The notes: generated by a model not told the origin, from the sequence alone. A DNA stretch of 64,000 bases from Rhizobium sp. J15 (GCF_002531825.1 NZ_NWSX01000013.1:89139-153138); one strand, 5' to 3'. Numbered from the stretch's first letter, positions 26,633-35,633 are shown. Program-made: numbers and translations.

Positions 26633-26676
26633 GCAATTCCAGAAAAAGTGCGCAGCGGTTTTTCGTCCGGAATTGC
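26633..26676. repeat. Variant of the RIME-like palindromic element
   Basis: GCAATTCC and GGAATTGC form perfect 8-bp arms around AGAAAAAGTGCGCAGCGGTTTTTCGTCC, described here in pieces. The core AAAAAGTGCGCAGCGGTTTTT resembles the AAAAGTGTGCGCGGTTTT core of the 105-bp repeats, so this looks like a diverged or different-arm member of the same family. Confidence 0.6.
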
Positions 26677-26722
26677 GTTGAGAGAAAAGCTATCGATTGC
26701 TCGGGCTTTGCCCGACCGCAGC

Positions 26723-27187
26723 TCACCCACGTCCGCGATAGGTGGCGACACCTTGATCCGGCAGCCACACGCCTTCCGGCGGCTTGCCCGTCTGCCAGAA
26801 GACGTCGATCGGGATGCCGCCGCGCGGATACCAGTAGGCGCCGATCCGGAGCCATTTCGGGTCGAGCAGCTCGACGATGCGTTTGGCGATATAGATAGAG
26901 CAATCCTCATGGAAGGCGCCGTGATTGCGGAAGGAATGCAGGAAGAGCTTCAGCGACTTCGATTCCACCAGCCATTCACCCGGAATGTAATCGATGACGA
27001 TATGGGCGAAATCCGGCTGGCCGGTCATCGGGCAGAGCGAGGTGAACTCCGGCGCGGTGAAGCGCACCACGTAGTCCGTGCCGGCATGGTTGGACGGCAC
27101 TTTTTCGAGCACGGCCTCTTCCGGCGATTTCGCGGTTTCGGTTTGCTGGCCCAGCATCGACAGGCTGGAAACATCTGTATTCGGCAT
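26723..27187 (-). CDS. queF: NADPH-dependent 7-cyano-7-deazaguanine reductase
   Basis: This 154-residue unimodular QueF reduces preQ0 to preQ1 in queuosine biosynthesis. The active-site Cys lies in [14 protein letters not shown] (about residues 48-61). The QueF motif [19 protein letters not shown] and the HEDC segment are also present. Two ATGs are adjacent, at 27187 and 27190. AAGGAGG is one base from the first and four from the second, so I chose 27187. It overlaps the stop of the upstream cation transporter gene, implying co-translation. Confidence 0.93.
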   Translation of the reverse strand: MPNTDVSSLSMLGQQTETAKSPEEAVLEKVPSNHAGTDYVVRFTAPEFTSLCPMTGQPDFAHIVIDYIPGEWLVESKSLKLFLHSFRNHGAFHEDCSIYIAKRIVELLDPKWLRIGAYWYPRGGIPIDVFWQTGKPPEGVWLPDQGVATYRGRG

Positions 27188-28101
27188 CATGCCTCCTTGA
27201 CGACTTTGACGCGGATGCCATGAGCCTTTTCGCCTTCCGGCTCCACGTGAATGGCTATTTTGGCGCCCTCGTGCACTGCACTGATGGCATCCTCAAGGCG
27301 GTCGCATATATCATGCGCCTGCCGCACGGACATAGTGCCCGGCACCACCATGTGAAAATCGATGAAGGTGACGGTGCCGGCCCGCCGCGTTTTCAGGTCA
27401 TGCACGCCGATCGAGCCTGCCGCATGGGTGGCGATCGCCTGCTTGATCGCCTCCTCCTCCAGGGGATCGACCGCCTGGTCCATCAGCCCGCCGATCGATT
27501 GCGAGATCACCTTCCAGCCCTGGTAGAGAATGTTGACGGCAACGAGGATGGCAAGCACCGGGTCGAAGATCGCATAGCCGGTCGCGAGCGCCAGCAGCAG
27601 GCCGGCGAGCACGCCGACGGAAGTCACCACGTCAGACATGATATGCTGGCCGTCCGCGGCAAGCGCCGCCGAGCGATGCTTGCGGCCGGTCCGGATCAAA
27701 AGCCGCGCCCAGACCGCATTGATGATGCCGGCCGCAAAATTGATCGCAAGGCCGAGCACCGGCGCGTCGAGCATACGCGGCTCGGCGAGATAGCCGATCG
27801 CCTCGTTGACGATCAGCAGCGCGGCGACGACGATCAGCACGCCCTCGGTGACGGCAGACAGATATTCCGCCTTGTGATGGCCGAAGGGATGGTCGTGATC
27901 GGCAGGCTTCTGCGCATAGCGGATGACGAAGAAGGCGATGAAGGCGGCAACGACGTTGACCGTCGATTCGAGCCCGTCCGACAGCAGCGCCACCGAGCCG
28001 GTCACCCACCAGGCCACCATCTTCAATCCCATGACGCCGAGCGACAGCGGGATGCCCCACATCGCCAGCTTCCGAACCGTAAGATCGCCGTCGTTGCTCA
28101 T
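27187..28101 (-). CDS. Cation diffusion facilitator (CDF) transporter
   Basis: This 304-residue transporter has six hydrophobic segments, with [10 protein letters not shown] in the second and HIMSDVVTS in the fifth. These supply the paired Asp/His metal ligands. A His-containing [14 protein letters not shown] loop and a C-terminal cytoplasmic domain with [22 protein letters not shown] follow. It exports a divalent metal such as zinc, iron or manganese; the S-D...S-D type residues do not let me assign which. AGGAGGA precedes the ATG. It is followed directly by queF. Confidence 0.9.
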   Translation of the reverse strand: MSNDGDLTVRKLAMWGIPLSLGVMGLKMVAWWVTGSVALLSDGLESTVNVVAAFIAFFVIRYAQKPADHDHPFGHHKAEYLSAVTEGVLIVVAALLIVNEAIGYLAEPRMLDAPVLGLAINFAAGIINAVWARLLIRTGRKHRSAALAADGQHIMSDVVTSVGVLAGLLLALATGYAIFDPVLAILVAVNILYQGWKVISQSIGGLMDQAVDPLEEEAIKQAIATHAAGSIGVHDLKTRRAGTVTFIDFHMVVPGTMSVRQAHDICDRLEDAISAVHEGAKIAIHVEPEGEKAHGIRVKVVKEA

Positions 28102-28213
28102 ATCGTCCTCCTGCGGTTGCGAATGAATTGCAGGGTCCAAGCCATTGAAATGCAAAACCGCCCACGCGAATGTCGCGCAGGCGGTCCAGTTGAGGGTGAT
28201 ATGGGCGATGCCC

Positions 28214-28241
28214 GAGGATTTGTCAAAGAGGATTTGTCAAA
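28214..28241. repeat. Perfect 14-bp tandem duplication
   Basis: GAGGATTTGTCAAA occurs twice without a spacer (28214-28227 and 28228-28241), followed by GAGA, the start of a third unit. It lies in the 215-base region upstream of the cation transporter gene. It may be simple slippage or a duplicated binding site. Confidence 0.75.
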
Positions 28242-28316
28242 GAGACTGACGCGTCCTTCATAGTTCCTGCCGCCCCAACTGGAAGGCAAAAGCAGCGAGC
28301 GTCGCGCGATCCGGCG

Positions 28317-28991
28317 TCAGCTCTGGGGAACGGGATCGGAGACAGGCTGCGGCCAGCGCAGAAGCGCGGCCTGGCCTGCCGGCGTCAGGGCGTAGACGCC
28401 TTTTTCCTGGCGCTCGAACCATCCGTAGACATTGTCGCGCAGGATCGGACCTGCCTTTGGCGTCAGCGCCTTCATATCCCGCGGGCGCACAACTCCCCGC
28501 TCGAGTGCAGCCGCGCAGAGCAGCGCCTGCTGCCGATAAGCGGTCATGATCGGCGCCCGCGAGCCGCCGCCGACGGCAGGATCGCCGCGGCGGCGCTGGT
28601 GTTCCTTGACGAGGCGGGTGCGCCTTTTCGGATTGGTGCGCGGCATCGGCGAGACCGAACTGACGATGATGCTGACCTCGCCGCCATCGGAAACGCCGAG
28701 CATGCCGATCCCGAGCCGCCGGCAGAGGTCGCGGTAGCGTTTGTCGGCTTCCCGCCCGCGCCCCTTGGCCGAAACGCGCGCCGCGATCCAGACTTCATCG
28801 CTCATCGCAGCGCGATCGACCGCCTGCAGGAGCAGTTCAAGATTGAAGGAGAGCTTGAGTTCGCACACCACCACAACAGGCGGCTCACCGTCGCTTAAAC
28901 CCACGAGATCGCATCCGCCGACCTCACCCTTGACCACATAACCGGCCGCCTCCAGGAAGGCTTTGACCGGCAGGTAGAGCGACGTCTCCAT
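28317..28991 (-). CDS. DUF2161 PD-(D/E)XK nuclease-like protein
   Basis: This 224-residue protein has the restriction-endonuclease-like pattern of DUF2161: GEVGGCD with Asp28, then VVVVCELK with Glu44 and Lys46, then a helix with QAVDR. The C-terminal half contains a winged-helix-like region, PRDMKALTPKAGPILRDNVYGWFERQEKGVYALTPAG. DNA cleavage is plausible but the biological role is not established. Members are usually annotated as putative phosphodiesterases. The downstream cation transporter gene is over 200 bases away. Confidence 0.85.
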   Translation of the reverse strand: METSLYLPVKAFLEAAGYVVKGEVGGCDLVGLSDGEPPVVVVCELKLSFNLELLLQAVDRAAMSDEVWIAARVSAKGRGREADKRYRDLCRRLGIGMLGVSDGGEVSIIVSSVSPMPRTNPKRRTRLVKEHQRRRGDPAVGGGSRAPIMTAYRQQALLCAAALERGVVRPRDMKALTPKAGPILRDNVYGWFERQEKGVYALTPAGQAALLRWPQPVSDPVPQS

Positions 28992-29005
28992 CAGAAAATC
29001 GCGCC

Positions 29006-29245
29006 TCAGGCAGCGTTGAGATCGGCAATCTCGCCATAGCGTGCGAGCAGTCGCGGCGAGGTCATGTCCCCGGTCTCCTCGTCGACCATCACAGCATAGG
29101 CCGCAACACCGACGAAACGCTCGGCCATCGCCGAGGCGATCTTTTCCGCGCTGACGGCGTTCGAGGCCTGCCGCATTTCGCCCGGCACCAGATTGCCGCG
29201 GTTCTTGCGGTAAGGAAGAACGATGAACTTTTCAGCATTGGCCAC
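29006..29245 (-). CDS. Small conserved hypothetical protein (79 aa)
   Basis: A GTG start at 29245, preceded by GGGAA, gives a 79-residue soluble protein beginning VANAEKFIVLPYRKNRGNLVPGEMRQ. It has alternating strand and helix segments and a C-terminal DEETGDMTSPRLLARYGE. I do not recognise a family. The GTG is preferred to an upstream in-frame codon because the extra residues look like antisense intergenic sequence. Confidence 0.65.
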   Translation of the reverse strand: MANAEKFIVLPYRKNRGNLVPGEMRQASNAVSAEKIASAMAERFVGVAAYAVMVDEETGDMTSPRLLARYGEIADLNAA

Positions 29246-29370
29246 GGCGATAATTCCCGGTTGATCGTTCCGGAAATGTTCTGATTTGCCCGATAAAGTC
29301 AACCAGGCTCCCCCATCGGAATGCCCGCCCCGCCCTTCCCGCAAGCAGGAAGGGCGAAATCGCGTTGCGC

Positions 29371-31560
29371 TTAGGCAGCCTTCGTCTTCACCTTGCGCGC
29401 CAGATGCGCCACGACATTCTCGATCATCCGCATGCCGGCATCGCCGCCGAGCGTCATGATCGATTCGGGATGGAACTGCACCGCGGCGATCGGCTCCTTG
29501 GCATGTTCGATGCCCATGATCGTGCCGTCCTCGCTTTCCGCCGTGATGATGAATTCGCGCGGCAGGGTCGAGGGATCGGCGAAGATCGAGTGGTAGCGGC
29601 CGACCGTCACTTCCTTGGCAAGGCCGGAGAAGACGATGCCGGGTTCCAACACGCGGATGCGCGAGGGCTTGCCGTGCATCGGCAGCGCCAGATGACGCAG
29701 TTCCCCGCCATAGGCTTCGGCGAGCGCCTGCAGGCCGAGGCAGACGCCGAAGATCGGTAGGTTGCGCGCCCGTGCCTTCTTGATCGTCGCCTTGCAGTCG
29801 AAATCCTTGGGCGTTCCAGGCCCGGGCGACAGCACGACCAGATCCGGGTTCAGCCGGTCGAAAATCTCCTCCGGCACCGGCGTGCGCACGGTCGAAACCG
29901 TTGCTCCGGTCTGGCGGAAATAATTGGCGAGCGTGTGGACGAAGCTGTCTTCATGGTCGACGAGCAGGATGCTGACGCCCTTGCCGACGCTGGCGACGTC
30001 GCGCTGGATCTTGCCGGAATTGCCGGTCTTGGCGTCTCGGATGGCGGAAAGCATGGCAGAGGCCTTCAATTCGGTTTCGGCTTCCTCTTCCTCGGGAATG
30101 GAATCGTTGAGCAGCGTTGCGCCGGCGCGCACTTCGGCGATACCGTCCTTGATGCGCACGGTGCGCAGCGTCAGGCCGGTATTCATGTCGCCATTGAAGC
30201 CGACCATGCCGATTGCCCCACCATACCATGCGCGCGGGCTCTTTTCATGGCTCTCGATGAAGCGCATCGCCCAGAGCTTCGGCGCGCCGGTGACGGTCAC
30301 CGCCCAAGCATGGCTCAGGAACCCGTCGAAGGCATCCATGTCGTCGCGCAGCCGCCCTTCGATATGGTCGACCGTGTGGATGAGGCGCGAATACATCTCG
30401 ATCTGCCGGCGGCCGATCACCTTGACCGAGCCCGGTTCGCACACACGGCTCTTGTCGTTGCGGTCGACGTCCGAGCACATGGTCAGCTCGGACTCGTCCT
30501 TCTTGGAATTCAGAAGCTTCAGGATCTGTTCGCTGTCGGCGATCGGATCGTCACCGCGCTTGATCGTGCCCGAGATCGGGCAGGTCTCGATACGGCGGCC
30601 GGAGACACGCACGAACATCTCGGGCGAGGCGCCGACCAGATATTCCTGATTGCCGAGATTGATGAAGAAGGAATAGGGCGACGGATTGATCGCCTTCAGC
30701 CGCTTGGAAATGTCAGAAGGCTTGCTTTCGCAGCGCTCCATGAATTTCTGCCCCGGCACCACCTCGAAGAGATCGCCCTTGCGGAAGCTCTCCTTCGCCT
30801 TGACGACGAGTTCGGCATATTCGCCCGGCCGGTGGTCGCTCTTCGGCGGAATGGCGTCCGTCTGCTTGAAGGGTTCCGGCGCGATCTGCTCGGCCTTGCC
30901 CTCGGTTGTCACGCCGCCTTTCTCGAAATCGTAGCGGTCGATCCAGGCTTTGGCGGCATAGTTATCGACGACCAGGATCTCGTCCGGCAGATAGAGCACC
31001 ATATCGCGCTGGTCGGAGGGCCGCGTCAGCTTCAGATCGATCGCGTCGAACTGGAAGGCGATGTCGTAGCCGAAGGCGCCGTAGAGCCCGAGGCTCGCAT
31101 CCGCCTGCGAATAAAAGAGGTCGGTCACGGCGCGCAGCACGGTGAAGACCGTCGGCATCTTCGAGCGCTCTTCCTCGGTAAACACCCGATCCGGCGCTTT
31201 GACGGAGAGATCGAGGCGGCGGGCCGAGGACGCGCCGAGCACGAGGTCGGGCACCGTCTGCAGCCGCTCGGTCACGAAGCCGAGAAGCACCTCGCCGCGT
31301 TCGTTATAGGCTTCGATCCAGACGTCGCGCCCGAAGGAGGAGATGCCGAGCGGCGGGTCGACCACGGCGGTATCCCAGCGCGTATAGCGGCCCGGATATT
31401 CGTAGTTCGACGAGAACACCGCGCCGCGGCGCTCGTCGAGCTTGTCGATATAGGAAGAGACCGCGTCGCCGTAGGGGATCGCCCGGCGCTGCCGCGTCAC
31501 GGTGATGCCGCCCTTGGTCTCGTAGATTTCCGCACCATCATCCCGCAGGATCGTTACCAT
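29371..31560 (-). CDS. trpE(G): Anthranilate synthase, fused TrpE-TrpG
   Basis: This 729-residue fusion joins the chorismate-converting TrpE domain (residues 1 to about 510) to a TrpG glutamine amidotransferase (about 530-729). TrpE motifs include [36 protein letters not shown] and the [21 protein letters not shown] block; TrpG carries [15 protein letters not shown] with the Cys nucleophile and the [11 protein letters not shown]is-Glu motif. Together they convert chorismate and glutamine to anthranilate. The fused form is typical of rhizobia. Expression is likely controlled by the attenuator at 31602-31721. Confidence 0.96.
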   Translation of the reverse strand: MVTILRDDGAEIYETKGGITVTRQRRAIPYGDAVSSYIDKLDERRGAVFSSNYEYPGRYTRWDTAVVDPPLGISSFGRDVWIEAYNERGEVLLGFVTERLQTVPDLVLGASSARRLDLSVKAPDRVFTEEERSKMPTVFTVLRAVTDLFYSQADASLGLYGAFGYDIAFQFDAIDLKLTRPSDQRDMVLYLPDEILVVDNYAAKAWIDRYDFEKGGVTTEGKAEQIAPEPFKQTDAIPPKSDHRPGEYAELVVKAKESFRKGDLFEVVPGQKFMERCESKPSDISKRLKAINPSPYSFFINLGNQEYLVGASPEMFVRVSGRRIETCPISGTIKRGDDPIADSEQILKLLNSKKDESELTMCSDVDRNDKSRVCEPGSVKVIGRRQIEMYSRLIHTVDHIEGRLRDDMDAFDGFLSHAWAVTVTGAPKLWAMRFIESHEKSPRAWYGGAIGMVGFNGDMNTGLTLRTVRIKDGIAEVRAGATLLNDSIPEEEEAETELKASAMLSAIRDAKTGNSGKIQRDVASVGKGVSILLVDHEDSFVHTLANYFRQTGATVSTVRTPVPEEIFDRLNPDLVVLSPGPGTPKDFDCKATIKKARARNLPIFGVCLGLQALAEAYGGELRHLALPMHGKPSRIRVLEPGIVFSGLAKEVTVGRYHSIFADPSTLPREFIITAESEDGTIMGIEHAKEPIAAVQFHPESIMTLGGDAGMRMIENVVAHLARKVKTKAA

Positions 31561-31601
31561 AATTCCACTCCGTTATCGGGGCCCGGACGACAGGCGGCGA
31601 T

Positions 31602-31636
31602 AAAACAAAAAAGCCGCCTCGAAGTTTCGGGCGGCT
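31602..31636 (-). terminator. trp attenuator terminator hairpin
   Basis: AGCCGCC and GGCGGCT form a stem followed by six Ts, then GTTTT, in the direction of trpE(G). An alternative upstream GGCGGC at 31671-31676, overlapping the trpL stop, can pair with the same GCCGCC. This gives the classical terminator/antiterminator switch. Confidence 0.88.
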
Positions 31637-31676
31637 CACTCGTCGTCGTCTTTGGACACGATTGGTCGAGGCCGCC

Positions 31677-31721
31677 TCAGCGAGCCCACCACCAAACAGC
31701 GATGTTCAAAGACTTGATCAT
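31677..31721 (-). CDS. trpL: trp operon leader peptide TrpL (14 aa)
   Basis: The peptide MIKSLNIAVWWWAR contains three consecutive Trp codons and ends at a TGA that overlaps the antiterminator strand. The WWWAR ending matches the trpL peptide of Sinorhizobium meliloti as I remember it. Ribosome stalling at the Trp codons during tryptophan shortage should prevent the terminator at 31602-31636. A promoter-like TTGCGC, 17-base spacer and TAACAA (31730-31758) is positioned to start transcription at the ATG. There is no Shine-Dalgarno, suggesting a leaderless message. In S. meliloti the released leader RNA also acts in trans. Confidence 0.9.
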   Translation of the reverse strand: MIKSLNIAVWWWAR

Positions 31722-31729
31722 GGGAAAAA

Positions 31730-31758
31730 TTGTTAGCCTGAGATCAGCCGCCGCGCAA
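31730..31758 (-). promoter_or_regulatory. Putative promoter for trpL-trpE(G)
   Basis: TTGCGC and TAACAA are separated by 17 bases, and eight bases separate the -10-like element from the trpL ATG. The -10 match is weak (three of six), so the call depends largely on position. Confidence 0.4.
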
Positions 31759-31772
31759 GAGGCGATTGCGCG

Positions 31773-31800
31773 AATGAAAAGGGCGGCCCGAAAGCCGCCC
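31773..31800 (-). terminator. Terminator of the haem receptor gene
   Basis: GGGCGGC and GCCGCCC form a 7-bp stem with a six-base loop, followed by TTTTCATTC in the direction of the receptor gene. It separates this gene from the trp leader promoter. Confidence 0.7.
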
Positions 31801-31828
31801 CTCCCCCAGCCTTGAAGGCATGACCGGC

Positions 31829-34087
31829 TCAAAAGGTCTTGGTGAGCGAGACCTTGAACGTGCGGCCCGGCTCGGAATACCATTCCCGCGGCTGCGACGC
31901 CGTCGCCGAGCTGAGATTGACGTCGCGCACGGCGAGCGCGTTGTAGTGCTCCTGGTCGAAGATGTTGTAGACACCGGCTTGAACGCGCAGGCCCGGCAGC
32001 TGTTCCGGCGTCCACCAGCCGGTCAAATCGACGATGGCATAACCAGGCGCATCGAAGGTCGTGTCGGCGGTGTTGGTGATTGGTGTATCGAGATGGTCGG
32101 TCAGCATGCCGGACGAAAGCGTCGAGGAAAGATCGAAGCCGAAAGTCTCATTGCTCCAGCCGCCGCCGACGATCGCCTTGAACGGCGCCACAGAGCGCAG
32201 GCGCTGCGTGGTCTCCTCGTTCCTGCCATAGGCATAGGCAAGCGAAGCATGCAGATTGATGCCGTTGTTGAACGTCTTTGCCGCACTGACTTCAACGCCG
32301 GAGATCGTGGCCGCAGCCACGTTCGTGTAATTGAACTCAGTAAAGCCGGTCGCGTCGACGCTCGTCACCGTCTCGATGAAGTTCTGATAACGGGTATGGA
32401 AAGCCGCGACCCTGCCGGTAAAATCGCCCGTGTCGAAATTGGCGCCGACCTCGACGCCGCGGCCGATTTCCGGTTCCAGATCAGGATTGCCGAGCTGGGC
32501 GTAGCGACCCGTGGGATTGTAGAAGCGGCTGTAAAGCTCGTCGACGGTGGGCGCACGGAAGCCGACCGCCAGCTGCATATAGAGCTCTACATCAGGCGTC
32601 AGGTCGTATGTTGCAAGGATCTTCGGCGACATGGCGGCTTCCGTCCGGTCGCGAAGATCGCCAAAACGGGTAAGGCCGGTATTGTTGGCAAAACCGCCGC
32701 CGGTCGAGGGATCGTAGTTGAACCAGTCGAAGCGGAAGCCGGGCGTCAGCGTAAAGCCGGTATTGCCGATCTCGATCTTGTCTTCGACGACAAGCCCAAG
32801 GGTCTGGCTGTCCACATTGGGAACTTCCGCCTGGTTGTTCAGCGACGGGCAAGTCGTCGACGTGGGGCACAAGGCCCAGCTATATTGGCTCCAGCTGGAG
32901 ACGCCGACGTCGAGGCCGACGCGAACGGAGTGGCTGAGGCCGGAATATTCGAAGTCCTTCGTCGCCGTGCCGCTGAAGCCCCAGGTTTCGTTTTCGACCT
33001 CGTTGTTGCGGCCATAGGCAACATTGGCGGTCGTACGGCCCCCGCTGCCGGCTTCCTTCTTCAAATCCTGCCAGTAAAGCGTGGCGCGCGCACTGCTGAA
33101 GAACGCGTCGGAAGACTGCGCTTCATAATCATAATCGAGCGATACGCGGTCGCGGTCACGCTGTTCGCGACCGTCATAATTGTCGATCATGAAGTTGCGC
33201 GGGCTGGCTCCCCCCTGAAGATGGCGCAGGTCGGTTTCCAGGTCGCGGCGGAAGCGTTCCGCCGTCAAGCCGATGCGATGACCGCCTTCCAGCTCCTGGC
33301 GCAGTTTGAAGAGCAGGTTGTTCTGGTCGAAATCAGCCGGGTTCGCCTCGGTGCGAAGAGCACCGTAAACGTCATTGTTGCCCATGTTTGCCCGCTCATG
33401 GCCTTTGCGGTAGCCGCCCTGGAACAGGATCGAGGTGCCGCCGATCTTCTTGGCAGCGGCGGCCGAGCCGGAGAGGCTGCGGTCTTCGCTGTCATAGGTC
33501 GACTTGACGATCGCGCCCCAGTCACGACCCTCAGGGATCAGATCTTCCGGCTCCAGCGTATTGAGAACGATGGCGCCGCCGAGCATGCCCGAACCGCCCT
33601 TGCTCGAGTCCGCGCCGCGCACGATATCGAGCGAGGACAGCGAATCGAAATCGAACGTATCGCCGCCGCCATTGGCGTTGGCAGGCGCAAAAGCCCCCTG
33701 GCGCGAGCTGTTCGAGATGTAAGGGATCGGAATGCCGTCGATCGTCGTCAGGATGCGAGGACCGGAAAGGCCGCGCAGGTTGAAGCCCGCATCGGCGCGC
33801 GAATAGTTCACGCCTGCATCGACGCTGCGGCCGATGTCGTCGTAATTGGTGACCTGCTTCTCTTCCAGCTGCTTCTGGGTGATCTCGGTCGCGAGCGGCG
33901 TATCGGCGACACTGCCCGGCGCCACGCGCTTGCCCTTGACGACGATCTTCTGCAGCACGGTACTGTCATCGGCCGCGACTTCCGGCGTGGTGGCCGGAGC
34001 GCTTTGCGCGAAAGACTGCGAAACAGGAAGAACAGCTGCAACTGCCGTGCAGACCAATAGAACCGAGCGCCAATGCCGGACGATCAT
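31829..34087 (-). CDS. TonB-dependent haem/haemoglobin receptor (ShmR/HmuR type)
   Basis: This 752-residue outer-membrane receptor begins with a signal peptide ending near SQSFAQS. A TonB box/plug region follows with VLQKIVVKGKR and FNLRGLSGPRILTTIDG. The beta barrel carries the haem receptor FRAPTVDELY and NPDLEPE boxes and ends in a C-terminal Phe (KVSLTKTF). It would import haem in iron limitation with TonB energy. The upstream region has a TGA-N9-TCA iron-responsive-type site and a 10-bp dyad. No hmuPSTUV genes are in the window. Confidence 0.93.
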   Translation of the reverse strand: MIVRHWRSVLLVCTAVAAVLPVSQSFAQSAPATTPEVAADDSTVLQKIVVKGKRVAPGSVADTPLATEITQKQLEEKQVTNYDDIGRSVDAGVNYSRADAGFNLRGLSGPRILTTIDGIPIPYISNSSRQGAFAPANANGGGDTFDFDSLSSLDIVRGADSSKGGSGMLGGAIVLNTLEPEDLIPEGRDWGAIVKSTYDSEDRSLSGSAAAAKKIGGTSILFQGGYRKGHERANMGNNDVYGALRTEANPADFDQNNLLFKLRQELEGGHRIGLTAERFRRDLETDLRHLQGGASPRNFMIDNYDGREQRDRDRVSLDYDYEAQSSDAFFSSARATLYWQDLKKEAGSGGRTTANVAYGRNNEVENETWGFSGTATKDFEYSGLSHSVRVGLDVGVSSWSQYSWALCPTSTTCPSLNNQAEVPNVDSQTLGLVVEDKIEIGNTGFTLTPGFRFDWFNYDPSTGGGFANNTGLTRFGDLRDRTEAAMSPKILATYDLTPDVELYMQLAVGFRAPTVDELYSRFYNPTGRYAQLGNPDLEPEIGRGVEVGANFDTGDFTGRVAAFHTRYQNFIETVTSVDATGFTEFNYTNVAAATISGVEVSAAKTFNNGINLHASLAYAYGRNEETTQRLRSVAPFKAIVGGGWSNETFGFDLSSTLSSGMLTDHLDTPITNTADTTFDAPGYAIVDLTGWWTPEQLPGLRVQAGVYNIFDQEHYNALAVRDVNLSSATASQPREWYSEPGRTFKVSLTKTF

Positions 34088-34225
34088 AACCTACCCTCTC
34101 ATGATGATTACCGGGCTGGCTGGTCGTGGCGCGTCGAACGCTCGATGGGCTGGCTGGGCTTTGCGGATAAAGGCGAAGCAGAATTCCGCCTTCTTTTCGC
34201 CGCATAAAAAACATGACGAAGATTG

Positions 34226-34252
34226 TCAACATAAGCAGTCGCCTTATGTTGA
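34226..34252. promoter_or_regulatory. Perfect 10-bp dyad upstream of the haem receptor
   Basis: TCAACATAAG and CTTATGTTGA are perfect inverted repeats separated by CAGTCGC. The spacing is that of a dimeric regulator site. It overlaps the iron-responsive-type site at 34250-34264. A link to HmuP, which activates shmR in Sinorhizobium, is inference. Confidence 0.7.
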
Positions 34253-34264
34253 ATATTCTCATCA
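34250..34264. promoter_or_regulatory. Iron-responsive-type operator (TGA-N9-TCA)
   Basis: TGA, nine bases, TCA matches the RirA-type iron-responsive operator core. It lies in the haem receptor promoter region, between that gene and the divergent extensin-like gene. The motif is short, so position and context carry the call. Confidence 0.6.
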
Positions 34265-34355
34265 AGTTTTAGCGATCTTCTCGGACGTTGCACAATTGCA
34301 ACGAAAAACGCTCTCATGCGTTGTCTCTAGCCACGAATACGAGGAACTGGACGCA

Positions 34356-35297
34356 TTGAGAAAACTTTCGACATTGGCGATCCTTCTCGCCGCCACTGCG
34401 TTTCTTGCCGGCGCCCGCCTGCCTCCGCAAGGTCCCTTGCCCCAGCCCAGGCCCGACGCTGCTCCAGTGACCAGCCCCGACGCCCCCTCCTCGAAAGAGG
34501 CGGAACCACCCGCGCCTGAAGAAGTTCCCGCCCCTCAGCCGAAACCCGACGTGAAGGAGCCGGAGGCGCCGGCAGCGAGCCAGACGCCCGCGCCGCAGGC
34601 CGCCCCGGCAAAGCCGGAGCCGGCAGAACCGATGCAGGGTCCGCCGTTGCCGCCGGGCACCGCCGAAAGCCCGCAGACGCCCAAGCCGCCCGCCGAACAG
34701 ACGCTCGAAGAGCAGCATCTGACGATCGAGCCCGAAAGCGAGGCCGAATATGCCGAATGCACCGCCGCCCTTCAGGCTCTGGGCGTCGTCTTCAAGGAAA
34801 CGCCGCGCATCGACGACGGCAATGGCTGCGGCATCGACAAACCGATCATCGTTTCCGAAGCCCTGCCGGGCATTGCGCTGAAGCCGGAGGCGACGATGCG
34901 CTGTCCGGCCGCCCTGGCGCTTGCCCGCTGGATGAAGGAAAGCGTCATCCCCGCCGCCTCCGCCGCCCTGCCGGAACAGGGCCGCATCACCACAGTCAAC
35001 CAGGCGACGTCCTATATGTGCCGCCTGCGCAACGGCGCCGGAACCGGCAAGATCTCCGAACATGCCCGCGGCAACGCCATCGATATTGCAAGCTTCCATT
35101 TCGAAAAAGGCGAGGAAGTCACCGTCCGCTCCCGCCGTGAGGACTCCACACTGACCGGCGCCTTCCAGCGCACCGTCAGCGCCGCCGGCTGCCTCTATTT
35201 CACCACTGTCCTCGACCCCGAAAGCGACGCTGCCCACGAGACCCATTTTCATCTCGACGTGATCGAGCGGAAGGGGGGCTATCGTTATTGTCATTGA
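34356..35297 (+). CDS. Extensin-like family protein
   Basis: The C-terminal domain (from about residue 125) is the extensin-like family domain, with CTAALQALGVVFKETP, MRCPAALALARWMKESVIPAA, SEHARGNAIDIASFHF and HETHFHLDVIERKGGYRYCH. The middle is Pro/Ala/Glu-rich. The N-terminus MRKLSTLAILLAATAFLAGA looks like a signal peptide. The start is inferred to be TTG at 34356 with GAGGAA upstream, since no ATG fits the signal peptide. It is probably periplasmic. The conserved His/Asp residues resemble a D-Ala-D-Ala-peptidase-type metal site, but activity is unproved. Confidence 0.85.
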   Translation: MRKLSTLAILLAATAFLAGARLPPQGPLPQPRPDAAPVTSPDAPSSKEAEPPAPEEVPAPQPKPDVKEPEAPAASQTPAPQAAPAKPEPAEPMQGPPLPPGTAESPQTPKPPAEQTLEEQHLTIEPESEAEYAECTAALQALGVVFKETPRIDDGNGCGIDKPIIVSEALPGIALKPEATMRCPAALALARWMKESVIPAASAALPEQGRITTVNQATSYMCRLRNGAGTGKISEHARGNAIDIASFHFEKGEEVTVRSRREDSTLTGAFQRTVSAAGCLYFTTVLDPESDAAHETHFHLDVIERKGGYRYCH

Positions 35298-35363
35298 TGG
35301 TTGAAGCGCTAGAATCCCGTCATCAAGCAAGATTCGGCGAGGAACGGAGACAGCGCGACATAC

Positions 35364-35415
35364 CCCTTCTCCCCAGCGGGGAGAAGGTGGCCCGAAGGGT
35401 CGGATGAGGGGGCCA
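35364..35415. repeat. REP-like repeat, copy 3
   Basis: The unit runs CCCCTTCTCCCCAGCGGGG...GGATGAGGGGGCC and matches the right copy at 20408-20522. It forms an inverted pair with 35545-35596, with the GGATGAGGGG sides facing each other. Confidence 0.88.
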
Positions 35416-35544
35416 CACGCAACACCTTCAGTAATAGTCTACACAGCACAACGCTGGCAACGCCGTCTCCAGCGCCCCAAACACGCCGAAACGATACCAG
35501 CACGGTCGAAGCCCGCATGGACGTTCTTGAGACGCCGTTTTCGC
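35416..35544. other. Spacer between inverted REP-like repeats
   Basis: This 129-base spacer separates the two inverted repeats. I see no ORF, conserved motif or transposase remnant in it. Together with 35298-35363 and 35597-35633 it makes up the 336-base gap between the extensin-like gene and fhs. Confidence 0.5.
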
Positions 35545-35596
35545 GGCCCCCTCATCCGCCCTACGGGCACCTTCTCCCCGCTGGGGAGAAGAGGGA
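35545..35596. repeat. REP-like repeat, copy 4
   Basis: The unit begins GGCCCCCTCATCCGCC and ends GGGGAGAAG, in inverse orientation to the copy at 35364-35415. The geometry is opposite to the pair at 20408-20522, where the hairpin sides face inwards. Confidence 0.88.
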
Positions 35597-35633
35597 ATCG
35601 AGAGGCCGCGCCCCATCCCCTCACCACGCCCAA

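Noticed and set aside
35416..35544. Possible mobile element remnant between inverted REP-like units
   Set aside because: There is no coding potential, no target-site duplication that I can see and no transposase similarity.
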